From an uncultured Collinsella sp. (GTDB taxonomy: Bacteria; Actinomycetota; Coriobacteriia; Coriobacteriales; Coriobacteriaceae): a DNA stretch of 64,000 nucleotides. Positions 33,404 to 41,540 of this stretch are shown piece by piece. Location: NCBI GenBank assembly GCA_900544115.1, contig UQTW01000005.1, forward strand, positions 1 to 64,000. Direction: 5' to 3'. Made by a program: the position numbers and the translations under genes. Within the stretch, counting starts at the first letter, position 1, and the number at the start of each line of letters is the position of its first letter. A model generated the notes under the pieces. It saw only the letters and a program-made list of their open reading frames with translations. It was not told the origin of the DNA and did no database searches.

Positions 33404-35464
33404 ATGACTATGCAAAAAGACATGATGGGCCGCGCGGTCCGCGACTCGTTTGCCAAGCTGGACCCTCGCGTCCAGATTCAAAACCCGGTCATGTTCCTGG
33501 TGTGGCTTTCAGCCGTCATGACCTCCGTCCTGGTCGTCGCTTCCATCTTCGGTGTGCGGGACGCGGGTGTGCCCACCTACTATGTGGTCGCCATCGCGGT
33601 CATCCTGTGGCTCACCGACCTGTTCTCGAACTTCGCCGAGGCGCTTGCCGAGGGCCGCGGTAAGGCTCAGGCTGATTCTCTGCGTGCGGCCAAGAAGGAT
33701 GTCGAGGCCCATCGCATCGAGTCCGTTGAGGACAAGGAGCACTTCACCGTCGTTCCCGGCACCGAGCTCACGCGCGGCGACCTGGTGATCGTACGCGCCG
33801 GCGAGCAGATTCCCGGCGACGGCGACGTCATCGAGGGCGCTGCCTCCGTTGACGAGTCCGCCATCACCGGCGAGTCCGCCCCCGTGGTCCGCGAGGCCGG
33901 CGGCGACCGCTCTGCCGTTACCGGCGGTACCACGGTGCTGTCCGACTGGATCATCGTCAAGATCTCCAGTGAGCCCGGCCAGAGCTTCCTGGACAAGATG
34001 ATCGCGATGGTCGAGGGTGCCGCGCGCAAGAAGACCCCTAACGAGATCGCTCTGGAGATCTTCCTGGTGGCCCTTTCCATCGTCTTTATTCTGGTCACGC
34101 TGGCCCTGTATTGTTACTCCTGCTTCTCGGTCGGTCTTAACGACATGGTCAACCCCACGGCCGTGACCACGCTCGTGGCGCTGCTCGTGTGCCTGGCTCC
34201 CACTACCATCGGCGCCCTTCTGTCCGCCATCGGCATCGCCGGCATGAGCCGTCTGAACGAGGCCAACGTGCTGGCCATGTCCGGCCGCGCCATCGAGGCC
34301 GCCGGCGACGTCGACATCCTCATGCTCGACAAGACCGGCACCATCACCCTGGGTAACCGCCAAGCCGCCGAGTTCATCCCGGTCGACGGCGTCGATCCCG
34401 CGGAGCTGGCCGATGCCGCCCAGCTTTCCTCGCTGGCCGACGAGACCCCCGAGGGCCGTTCCATCGTCGTGCTCGCCAAGGAGCAGTTCGGTCTGCGCGG
34501 CCGCACGCTCGAGGATAAGGGCATGGAGTTCATCCCGTTCACCGCGGCAACGCGTATGTCCGGCGTGAACTACGAGGGCAATGAGATCCGCAAGGGCGCT
34601 GCCGATTCCGTGCGCACCTATCTGGAGGCAGCCGGCGGCGTGTTCTCCCAGGAGTGCGAAGAGGCCGTCGAACGCATCGCCAAGGCCGGCGGCACCCCGC
34701 TGGTCGTGACCAAGAACTGCCGCGTGCTGGGCGTTGTGTACCTCAAGGACATCATCAAGTCCGGCGTTAAGGAGAAGTTCGCCGACCTGCGCAAGATGGG
34801 CATCAAGACCATCATGGTGACGGGCGACAATCCGCTCACCGCCGCGGCAATCGCCGCCGAGGCCGGCGTTGACGACTTCCTGGCCGAGGCCACCCCTGAA
34901 GGCAAACTCGAGAAGATCCGCGAGTTCCAGCGTGAGGGTCACCTGGTCGCCATGACCGGCGACGGCACCAACGACGCGCCCGCTCTGGCCCAGGCCGACG
35001 TCGCCGTGGCCATGAACACGGGCACCCAGGCTGCCAAGGAGGCCGGCAACATGGTCGACCTCGACTCCAGCCCCACCAAGCTCATCGAGGTCGTGCGTAT
35101 TGGCAAGCAGCTGCTCATGACCCGCGGCTCGCTCACGACCTTCTCGGTGGCCAACGACGTGGCGAAGTACTTCGCTATCATCCCGGCCCTGTTCTCGCCG
35201 ATCTATTCGGGACTGGGCGCCCTCAACATCCTGAGCCTCACCAACCCGTTGACGGCCGTGCTGTCCGCCATCATCTACAACGCGCTGGTCATCGTCGCGC
35301 TAATTCCGGCGGCTCTCAAGGGCGTCAAGTACCGCGAGGTTCCATCCGGCCAGCTGTTGACCCATAACCTGCTGGTGTGGGGTCTGGGCGGCATCGTGGC
35401 GCCGTTCGTATTCATCAAGATTATCGACATGCTGCTGGCCTTGTTCGGCATTGGCATGATGTAG
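33404..35464 (+). CDS. kdpB: Potassium-transporting ATPase subunit KdpB
   Basis: A 686-residue P-type ATPase (class IA). The phosphorylated Asp is D309 in MLDKTGTITLG. TGES (actuator loop), the nucleotide-binding segment and the hinge MTGDGTNDAPALAQADVAVAMNTGT-type sequence are complete. I chose the ATG at 33404, since AAAGGAGGG (33387-33395) is well placed for it. The frame extends back to a TTG at 33380 inside the end of kdpA, which is less likely. Confidence 0.97.
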   Translation: MTMQKDMMGRAVRDSFAKLDPRVQIQNPVMFLVWLSAVMTSVLVVASIFGVRDAGVPTYYVVAIAVILWLTDLFSNFAEALAEGRGKAQADSLRAAKKDVEAHRIESVEDKEHFTVVPGTELTRGDLVIVRAGEQIPGDGDVIEGAASVDESAITGESAPVVREAGGDRSAVTGGTTVLSDWIIVKISSEPGQSFLDKMIAMVEGAARKKTPNEIALEIFLVALSIVFILVTLALYCYSCFSVGLNDMVNPTAVTTLVALLVCLAPTTIGALLSAIGIAGMSRLNEANVLAMSGRAIEAAGDVDILMLDKTGTITLGNRQAAEFIPVDGVDPAELADAAQLSSLADETPEGRSIVVLAKEQFGLRGRTLEDKGMEFIPFTAATRMSGVNYEGNEIRKGAADSVRTYLEAAGGVFSQECEEAVERIAKAGGTPLVVTKNCRVLGVVYLKDIIKSGVKEKFADLRKMGIKTIMVTGDNPLTAAAIAAEAGVDDFLAEATPEGKLEKIREFQREGHLVAMTGDGTNDAPALAQADVAVAMNTGTQAAKEAGNMVDLDSSPTKLIEVVRIGKQLLMTRGSLTTFSVANDVAKYFAIIPALFSPIYSGLGALNILSLTNPLTAVLSAIIYNALVIVALIPAALKGVKYREVPSGQLLTHNLLVWGLGGIVAPFVFIKIIDMLLALFGIGMM

Positions 35465-35476
35465 ACGGAGGTTTGT

Positions 35477-36067
35477 ATGTTCAAAGGTATCGCATCGCGC
35501 GCACTTGGCGTGTTCGCGCTGTTTACCATCGTCTGCGGCCTGGGATACACGCTCGTGGTGACCGGCGTCGTGCAGCTTGCGTTTCCGTACCAGGCGAACG
35601 GATCGCTTATTACGGTCGACGGCAAGGTTGTGGGTTCCGAGCTCATCGGCCAGAACTTCGATGACGAAGCCCACATGTGGGGTCGTATCCAGAACGTGTC
35701 AATTGTCGAAGGCGAAGACGGCGAGCTCATGGCGTATGGTGCCCCGTCCAACCTGTCCCCGGCGAGTGAGAAGTATCGGCAGCTTGTGGATGCGCGCGTG
35801 AAGAAGATTCGCGCCGCCAACTCCGATGCCGATATGGACGCTGTGCCCGTCGACCTGGTGACGTGTTCGGGGTCCGGCCTCGACCCGGAGATCTCTCCGG
35901 ATGCCGCCGAGTACCAGGTCCCGCGCCTTGCCAAGGCCACGGGCAAGAGCGAAGACGAGGTGCGCGAGATCATCGCCCAGTGCACCAAGGGCCGTTTCCT
36001 CGGCGTGTTCGGCGAGCCCACGGTTAACGTGCTCAAGGTGAACCTTATGCTGGACGGCGCGCTGTAA
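35477..36067 (+). CDS. kdpC: Potassium-transporting ATPase subunit KdpC
   Basis: A 196-residue KdpC with one N-terminal membrane helix (about 12-35) and a periplasmic domain. The conserved SELIGQNF, WGRIQNVS-like and VTCSGSGLDPEISP segments are present, as is the ending VNVLKVNLMLD. GACGGAGG lies upstream of the ATG. It is the last gene of kdpFABC; the second 118-bp repeat begins 20 nt after its stop and supplies a terminator. Confidence 0.96.
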   Translation: MFKGIASRALGVFALFTIVCGLGYTLVVTGVVQLAFPYQANGSLITVDGKVVGSELIGQNFDDEAHMWGRIQNVSIVEGEDGELMAYGAPSNLSPASEKYRQLVDARVKKIRAANSDADMDAVPVDLVTCSGSGLDPEISPDAAEYQVPRLAKATGKSEDEVREIIAQCTKGRFLGVFGEPTVNVLKVNLMLDGAL

Positions 36068-36087
36068 GTGAGGGAGTGGCGGATGAG

Positions 36088-36205
36088 GGCATGACTGACT
36101 ATCTGAGCCCTCAATTCCACCCCGCCCATCGGTTGCGGTGAAATACGGACTGTTTTGGCTGTCAAAAGTCTCATCTACTCCGTATTCCACCGCAACTTTT
36201 TTGTG
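36088..36205 (+). repeat. 118-bp kdp-flanking direct repeat, right copy (with terminator)
   Basis: The hairpin GTTGCGGTGAAATACGGA / TCCGTATTCCACCGCAAC (36132-36196) has one mismatch in 18 and runs into TTTTTT, so it should terminate kdpFABC. It is the partner of the copy at 27672-27789. Confidence 0.85.
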
Positions 36206-36315
36206 AGGGTCGGGATTGAAGGTGGGGAGTGCGAGCGAGTGCGAATGCGGCGGATACTGATACGATAAGTACGTTAGTAACTGCCGCCGAGCGGCTCAAA
36301 CGAAAGGAAGCCTGC

Positions 36316-38265
36316 ATGGAGTCTTCTGCCTATCCAATGCTCTTTAGCCCGATCAAGGTCGGTACGACCGAGGTCAAGAACCGCGTCTTTATGCCGCCAG
36401 TGTCAACCAACCTGGCCGATCATGGCTATGTGACCGACGACTTGGTCGATCATTACCGCGCCCGCGCCAAGGGCGGCGTGGGCCTCATCATCACCGAGGT
36501 CTTGACGGTCGAGCCCACCTATACCTATCTGCCGGGTGACATGTGCTGCTACGACGACACGTTTATCCCCGGCTGGGAAAAGCTCGCCGCGGCCGTCCAC
36601 GAGTACGGCTGCAAGATCATGCCGCAGCTCTTCCACCCCGCCTACATGGCCTTTAACATTCCAGGCACGCCGCGCCTGATCGCCCCGTCCTTTGTGGGCC
36701 CGTCCTATGCCCGCGAGGCACCGCGTCCCATCACGGTTGACGAGATCCACGAGCTCACGCATCAGTTCGGCGACGCTGCCGTGCGTATGCAGAAGGCCGG
36801 CGTCGATGGCGTCGAGGTCCATGCGGCGCACGCCCACGGTATGCTCGGCGGCTTTTTGACTCCGCTCTACAACAAGCGTACCGACGAGTACGGCGGCTCG
36901 CTCGACGCCCGCATGCGCTTCCTGCTCGAGGTCATCGCCGAGATTCGCGAGCGCTGCGGCAAGGACTTCATTATCGACGTCCGTATCTCGGGCGACGAGT
37001 ACACCGATGGCGGCCTGACCCTCAACGACATGATCTACGTCTCGCGTCGCCTGGAGAAGGCCGGCGTCGACATGATTCATGTGTCGGGCGGCACCACCAT
37101 CAAGCGTGGCTCCGCAATTCCCGCCGCCGGTACGCAGCAGGCCTCGCATGCCGCCTGCTCGCGCGAGATTAAGAAGCACGTCAACATTCCCGTTGCCACG
37201 GTCGGCCGCATCAACGAGGCCTGGATCGCCGAGGAGCTGATCGAGGACGGCGCCGCCGACATCTGCATGATGGGCCGCGCCAATCTGTGCGATGCCGAGT
37301 TCTGCAATAAGGCGGCTGCCGGCAACGCCGACGAGATCCGTCCCTGCATCGGCTGCCTGCGCTGCCTGAACGGCATCATGTTTGGCAAGCGCATCTCCTG
37401 CACCGTCAACCCGGACGTCGAGCGCGACGAGGCCGGCTACGAGCCTGCCGCCGAGGCCAAGAACGTGCTCGTCGTGGGCGCCGGTCCCGCTGGCATGGAG
37501 GCGGCCTACATTGCCGCCAAGCGCGGCCATAACGTGGTGCTCGTGGATAAGCAGGACGAACCGGGCGGCGAGATGCGCATCGCGGCCGTTCCGCCGGCAA
37601 AGCAGGAGCTCACTCGTGTGATCAAGTACCAGTACCGTCGCCTGGCCGAGGCCGGCGTCACGTGCGTATTTGGCACTGAGCTTACTGCCGAGGACATTCA
37701 GCGTGACTACGCCGGCTACGAGGTCGTCCTAGCTTATGGCGCCGAGCCCATCGCTCCGGCCTTCATGCAGGGCTTTAAGCAGGTTATGACGGCTGACGAC
37801 CTGTTGGGCGGCAAGGCTTTTCCGGGCAAGAAGATCGTCATCGTGGGCGGCGGCACCGTCGGCTGCGAGACGGCCGATTACCTGGCCCCGTTGGTCAACG
37901 ACCTGTCGCCGGCCAATCGCGATGTCACCGTCATCGAGATGACCAAGACGCTCGCCGCCAACGAGGGCGGTGCCGGCCGCGCGGTGCTCATCACGCGCAT
38001 GCTCTCCAAGGGTGTCCACGTGCTGACTGAGGCCAAGGTGACCGAGATTACCGAGGATGCTATCAGCTACGAGAAGGACGGCGAGGTCCACACCATCACC
38101 GGTGCCGATACGCTGGTGCTTGCCATGGGCTATCGTCCCAATACCAAGCTGGCAGACGACCTGGCTGCAGCCGGTGTTGCCACCCACGTGCTGGGCGATG
38201 CCAACAAGTGCGGTAACATTCGCGACGCCATCGGCGATGGCTACAAGGTTGCCTGTGAGCTCTAG
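36316..38265 (+). CDS. Old-yellow-enzyme-type NADH:flavin oxidoreductase / 2,4-dienoyl-CoA reductase-like
   Basis: A 649-residue three-cofactor reductase. Residues about 8-345 form an FMN TIM barrel (NRVFMPPVSTN, GGVGLIITEV, VEVHAAHAHGMLGGFLTP, the substrate-pocket region). A 4Fe-4S cluster motif with CIGCLRC and a fourth Cys in RISC follows, then an FAD domain (VLVVGAGPAGMEAA, about 385) and a NAD(P)H domain (IVIVGGGTVGCETA, about 507). This is the architecture of dienoyl-CoA reductase, trimethylamine dehydrogenase and the bile-acid BaiCD/BaiH group. Substrate is unknown; it reduces an activated C=C bond in principle. AAAGGAAG precedes the ATG. Monocistronic. Confidence 0.88.
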   Translation: MESSAYPMLFSPIKVGTTEVKNRVFMPPVSTNLADHGYVTDDLVDHYRARAKGGVGLIITEVLTVEPTYTYLPGDMCCYDDTFIPGWEKLAAAVHEYGCKIMPQLFHPAYMAFNIPGTPRLIAPSFVGPSYAREAPRPITVDEIHELTHQFGDAAVRMQKAGVDGVEVHAAHAHGMLGGFLTPLYNKRTDEYGGSLDARMRFLLEVIAEIRERCGKDFIIDVRISGDEYTDGGLTLNDMIYVSRRLEKAGVDMIHVSGGTTIKRGSAIPAAGTQQASHAACSREIKKHVNIPVATVGRINEAWIAEELIEDGAADICMMGRANLCDAEFCNKAAAGNADEIRPCIGCLRCLNGIMFGKRISCTVNPDVERDEAGYEPAAEAKNVLVVGAGPAGMEAAYIAAKRGHNVVLVDKQDEPGGEMRIAAVPPAKQELTRVIKYQYRRLAEAGVTCVFGTELTAEDIQRDYAGYEVVLAYGAEPIAPAFMQGFKQVMTADDLLGGKAFPGKKIVIVGGGTVGCETADYLAPLVNDLSPANRDVTVIEMTKTLAANEGGAGRAVLITRMLSKGVHVLTEAKVTEITEDAISYEKDGEVHTITGADTLVLAMGYRPNTKLADDLAAAGVATHVLGDANKCGNIRDAIGDGYKVACEL

Positions 38266-38281
38266 TTAACCCTTTGTTGCG

Positions 38282-38379
38282 TGGGGGCCAGGTTACTTTG
38301 CGCTAAGTTGATGCATGTAAACCTGACCCCATTGCACCATTTGATAAAACGCAAGCGCTCGCTGCCTGCGTTTTATCAA
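38282..38379. other. Two hairpins after the reductase gene
   Basis: GGGGCCAGGTTAC (about 38285) pairs imperfectly with GTAAACCTGACCCC. A second, stronger hairpin has perfect 14-nt arms TTTGATAAAACGCA and TGCGTTTTATCAAA (38340-38379). Either may serve as terminator, though no clean T tract follows. Confidence 0.55.
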
Positions 38380-38399
38380 AGAAAGATTATTGTCGAGCC

Positions 38400-38680
38400 T
38401 TAAATGCCTTTTGTTTGTGTGCCTTCCGCAATCATATTGCGGTTGTAGACCAGGTGCAGATACATCGCATCGTGAGCGGCGGTGGGGTTGCGCGTCTCAA
38501 TGGCGTCGGCCACACCGTGGTGCGTGCGGATGGTCTCCTCGACGAACTTTTTTGCCCGTTACGTCGATAAAGAGGGGAACGGATGCCTTGAGCACACCCA
38601 TCAGACGGGTAACGGCGAGGTTGCCGCCATCCCAGGGCGGCTTCATGGGGTAGCGCCCGTACGCATCGAATTTTTCCTCT
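38400..38680 (-). pseudogene. Decayed FCD-domain (FadR/GntR-type) regulator fragment
   Basis: Read on the - strand, two frames give a continuous FCD C-terminus. One reads MKPPWDGGNLAVTRLMGVL...VPLFIDVTGKK; the next, after a six-base T run (38548-38553 on +), reads KFVEETIRTHHGVADAIETRN...HDAMYLHLVYN and stops at 38400-38402. One extra base in the run breaks the frame. The N-terminal DNA-binding domain is absent and an in-frame stop lies just ahead of the fragment. It is probably a dead relic. An intact FCD regulator lies 2 kb away, on the other strand. Confidence 0.7.
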
Positions 38681-38697
38681 CATAGATGTGCGGCACA

Positions 38698-38733
38698 AAG
38701 AGCCCCGAGTTCATACGAGCTCGGGGCTCTTTT
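38698..38733. terminator. Palindromic bidirectional terminator
   Basis: AAGAGCCCCGAG and CTCGGGGCTCTT are perfect complements around a 10-nt loop, with T-rich flanks on both sides. Confidence 0.85.
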
Positions 38734-38758
38734 CGTTTGGATTTCAGACGTATTGACA

Positions 38759-38884
38759 GACGAAAACAGTCTGCGTCCGGTATTGAGCCATACGAAAGCG
38801 AAATTATGCGTCTTAATTCCGTACGCAAATCAAGACGAAAACAGTTTGCGTCTTATATAAATCAGTACGCAAACGGTTTTCGTC
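38759..38884. promoter_or_regulatory. Operator cluster before the AlbA-type regulator
   Basis: Near-palindrome GACGAAAACAGTYTGCGTC occurs at 38759-38777 and 38834-38852, and inverted (GACGAAAACCGTTTGCGTA) at 38866-38884. Weaker forms lie at 38791-38813 and 38821-38833. The last copy abuts TATAAT (38886-38891). The gene for the likely binder starts at 38929. Confidence 0.7.
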
Positions 38885-38885
38885 T

Positions 38886-38891
38886 TATAAT
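38886..38891 (+). promoter_or_regulatory. -10 box TATAAT
   Basis: A perfect -10 element directly after operator copy 3 and 38 nt before the start of the AlbA-type gene. Binding to the operator would cover the -35 region. Confidence 0.6.
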
Positions 38892-38928
38892 ACGGTTATG
38901 AATGGTACGAAACGAGGGGGTTGTGCAT

Positions 38929-40182
38929 ATGGTTGTTAGAGAGAGCCCTACAGTCGAATACAAGGAAAGCGTTACGCCGACGTTTCTTAAAACGGTGAGC
39001 GCCTATGCAAACTATGGGACGGGCAAGATTGAGTTTGGCGTTGATGACGAGGGCGTGGTTGTCGGCCTTGCAGATCCGGTCGCAGAGTGTCTCCGCATCG
39101 AGAACATGATTAATGACAGCTTGGACCCCGCTCCCCGTTACACGCTCGAGCCCGATGAGAAACACGGGACCGTAATCCTTACGGTTTATGAGGGACAGGA
39201 CAAACCCTATCGAAGCAAGGGAAAGGCCTACAGGCGAAACGATTCGGCAACGGTGGAGGTCGACCGGTTTGAGTATGGCAGGCTGACGCTCGAAGGCAGC
39301 AACGTAACGTTCGACGCGCTCACGTCGGCTCGCCAGGACTTGAGCTTTCATACGCTCGAGCATAAGTGTGTTGAACACCTCGGCATTTCCGAGCTAACGT
39401 CGGATATCTTGCGTACGCTCCGCTTGCTCGGCAAGGATGGCTATACCAATGCCGCGGCGATTTTAGCGGATAAGAATGATTTTCCAGGCATCGACTGCGT
39501 CCGTTTTGGCGATACCGAGGATGTGATCTTGGATCGCGAGGCGGCGACAAATGTATCCGCAATTGAGCAGGCGGACAGGGCGGTGGCTATGTTTGCACGC
39601 TACTACCGTTATGAGCGTATCGAAGGGATGGAGCGCGTCCAAACCGATCGAATTCCTCTTGAGGCATTCCGCGAAGCTGTTGCAAACGCTTTAGTGCATC
39701 GGACGTGGGACGTTCGAGCGAACGTTCAAATTGCCCTGTACGATGATCGCGTCGTTGTGACCTCCCCCGGATCGCTGCCCGCCGGTTTGACGACGGAACA
39801 ATACCTGTATGGGCAGATATCCGTGCTCAGAAACCCCATCGTTGCAGAGGCCTTCTTAAAGCTGGATTACATCGAGAAATTTGGTACGGGAATTGCGCGC
39901 ATTAGACGTGCCTATCGCGATTCGATCAATCAACCAATTTTTGATGTTCGCGGCGGCATGGTGGCCGTCACATTGCCCGTTACCGATGCCTTTGAAGGGT
40001 CCGAGGAAGAGGTCCAGGTTCTCAAGGCCTTGTCGGGCGGGCGACTTATGTCGCGAAGCGAGATTGAAAAACAGACGGGGCTGAGCCGCATGCGGACGTT
40101 GGCGGCACTCGAATCTCTGCTTGAACGGAATGCAATCGTAAGGCAGGGAACCGGGCGGGCCACGAAATACGAGCGCTCATAG
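38929..40182 (+). CDS. AlbA_2-domain ATP-binding transcriptional regulator
   Basis: A 417-residue protein. It has an N-terminal AlbA_2 (Schlafen-like divergent AAA) domain with ESPTVEYKESV at the start and GTGKIEFGVDDEGVVVGL (about 30-47), a central helical region, and an HATPase_c_4-type domain (REAVANALVHRTWD, about 245-258, then FGTGIARI). A C-terminal winged helix (SRSEIEKQTGLSRMRTLAALESLLERNAI) follows. Such proteins are found as regulators and near defence or stress genes; their targets are rarely known. The ATG at 38929 has GAGGGGG eight bases upstream. The operator cluster suggests autoregulation. No neighbouring target gene is evident. Confidence 0.8.
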   Translation: MVVRESPTVEYKESVTPTFLKTVSAYANYGTGKIEFGVDDEGVVVGLADPVAECLRIENMINDSLDPAPRYTLEPDEKHGTVILTVYEGQDKPYRSKGKAYRRNDSATVEVDRFEYGRLTLEGSNVTFDALTSARQDLSFHTLEHKCVEHLGISELTSDILRTLRLLGKDGYTNAAAILADKNDFPGIDCVRFGDTEDVILDREAATNVSAIEQADRAVAMFARYYRYERIEGMERVQTDRIPLEAFREAVANALVHRTWDVRANVQIALYDDRVVVTSPGSLPAGLTTEQYLYGQISVLRNPIVAEAFLKLDYIEKFGTGIARIRRAYRDSINQPIFDVRGGMVAVTLPVTDAFEGSEEEVQVLKALSGGRLMSRSEIEKQTGLSRMRTLAALESLLERNAIVRQGTGRATKYERS

Positions 40183-40205
40183 TCCAAAAGAGCCATGGTA
40201 CAAGA

Positions 40206-40240
40206 CGGACCCCAAGCCAGCGTTGGCTTGGGGTCCGTTA
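40206..40240. terminator. Palindromic terminator
   Basis: CGGACCCCAAGCC (40206-40218) pairs perfectly with GGCTTGGGGTCCG (40225-40237), then TTATAT. Confidence 0.85.
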
Positions 40241-40275
40241 TATCCCGGATGGTAATGGGCCGATTATTGTCAAGT

Positions 40276-40325
40276 TATAGCAAAGTACAGCGACGTACAG
40301 CAAAGTATAGTGAGATATAGCAAGC
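40276..40325 (+). repeat. Five tandem 10-bp repeats
   Basis: Five consecutive units of the form TAYAGYRARR: TATAGCAAAG, TACAGCGACG, TACAGCAAAG, TATAGTGAGA, TATAGCAAGC. They lie in the 541-bp gap 40183-40723, which otherwise holds the element at 40429-40588 and, at 40363-40385, a relic of the GTTGCNGTGAAATACGGAC arm. Confidence 0.75.
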
Positions 40326-40428
40326 CGTATAGCGCGCCTTGATTTTCAACCCTTGATTATCAACCGTCCGTATTTCACAGCAACTTATAACAGGCTCGGG
40401 GTGCCAATTTGGGGTGCAGTAGTGCTGC

Positions 40429-40588
40429 GCCACGAAAAGGGCCTATCTACTACGTTTAAGCCGCAGGGGTCAACCATAGTCGGTTTTTTCGAAAATCGAC
40501 AAGCTGTCTACCTGCGGTTTTGTTTTCACGGTTTTCGGTATGGCCGAGGCTATCCGTGTTAACGTAATAGATGGGCCACTTTTGTGGC
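40429..40588 (+). repeat. 160-bp MITE-like element, copy 1
   Basis: Ends GCCACGAAAAGGGCCTATCT and, inverted, GCCACAAAAGTGGCCCATCT form imperfect terminal inverted repeats of about 30 nt. The inside carries the marker CTACCTGCGGTTTT. A second copy of identical length and orientation lies at 63101-63260. No coding capacity. Confidence 0.78.
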
Positions 40589-40723
40589 AAGGGGGGCCGA
40601 TCTGCGGGCCAGGGTAGCTAAAAGAGCCCCGTCCCAAAAAGACTGATTGGGAGCTGGGGCGTGTCGATGCGATAGTATTACGTGGTGAAATTCGACAAAC
40701 CGTGAGCTTCATCCGAGGGCTTT

Positions 40724-41416
40724 ATGGAACAACACCAGCATAATCAGAGCCTGCAAGATCAGGCATACAACGCATTGCGCTCCAAGATCATCTATGCCGA
40801 GCTCAAGCCCGGCACGCGCCTTTCGGCGATTGGTCTGGAAAAGGAGACGGGAATCGGGCGCACGCCCATTCGCGAGTCTTTTGTGCGCTTGCGTGAGCAG
40901 GAGCTGGTGGAAACGCGTCCCAAAAGCGGCACCTATGTCTCAAAAATCAGCATGGAGCGCGCCGAGAACGCCTGTTTCTTGCGCGAGAAACTCGAGAGAA
41001 GCGTGCTCATTAAATGCTGCTCTGCCGTCACGCCCGAGCAAAAGCAGCGGCTCGAGCGGATTCTTGCCGAGTCCGAGTCGCTCGACCATAGCGAAACGCG
41101 TCGCTTTTTCGATCTGGACAACCTGTTCCATGAGACGTGTTTTGAGATTGCCGGCCGCCACATGTTGTGGGATTGGATGAAGAGCGTCAACACACATTTT
41201 GAGCGATACAACTGGTTGCGTATGGTGTCGCAGGATCTGGATTGGGAGCCGATTCGTCGGCAGCATCGCCGAATTCTCGAGGCCATTAAGAAGGGCGATA
41301 CCGACGCGGCGAGCTACCTGGCAGAGACGCACCTGCATCTGATGCCCGAGGAACAGGGCCCGGTTATCGCCTTGCATCCCGACTACTTTGAGCTGTCGAA
41401 AGACTCGTCAATCTAG
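40724..41416 (+). CDS. GntR-family (FCD) transcriptional regulator
   Basis: A 230-residue regulator with an N-terminal winged helix (LQDQAYNALRSKIIYAELKPGTRLS, then GIGRTPIRESFVRL) and an all-helical FCD ligand-binding domain (about 85-220) with conserved polar/His positions (HETCFEIAG, RRQHRRILEAI, AETHLHL). FCD regulators bind small carboxylates or similar metabolites at a metal site. No metabolic gene is adjacent on either side, so the regulon is not visible here. The start is weakly supported: GAGGGC lies seven bases upstream. Confidence 0.85.
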   Translation: MEQHQHNQSLQDQAYNALRSKIIYAELKPGTRLSAIGLEKETGIGRTPIRESFVRLREQELVETRPKSGTYVSKISMERAENACFLREKLERSVLIKCCSAVTPEQKQRLERILAESESLDHSETRRFFDLDNLFHETCFEIAGRHMLWDWMKSVNTHFERYNWLRMVSQDLDWEPIRRQHRRILEAIKKGDTDAASYLAETHLHLMPEEQGPVIALHPDYFELSKDSSI

Positions 41417-41540
41417 CCCATCGCCGCATCTGCTCGAGACACAAAAACGATGCTGCTCACCTACAGCGTTTTGCAACCGAGATTTTTAAAAAATGCCTAA
41501 AATGGCTCAGATTGCTGACAATTGGGAAACGGGGTGCGCT

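Noticed and set aside
38432..38828. Small open frames on both strands between 38390 and 38830
   Set aside because: They are out-of-frame readings over the decayed FCD gene and the terminator palindrome.
40353..40712. Short open frames over the 160-bp element
   Set aside because: They are fixed by the repeat sequence and do not continue in the second copy.
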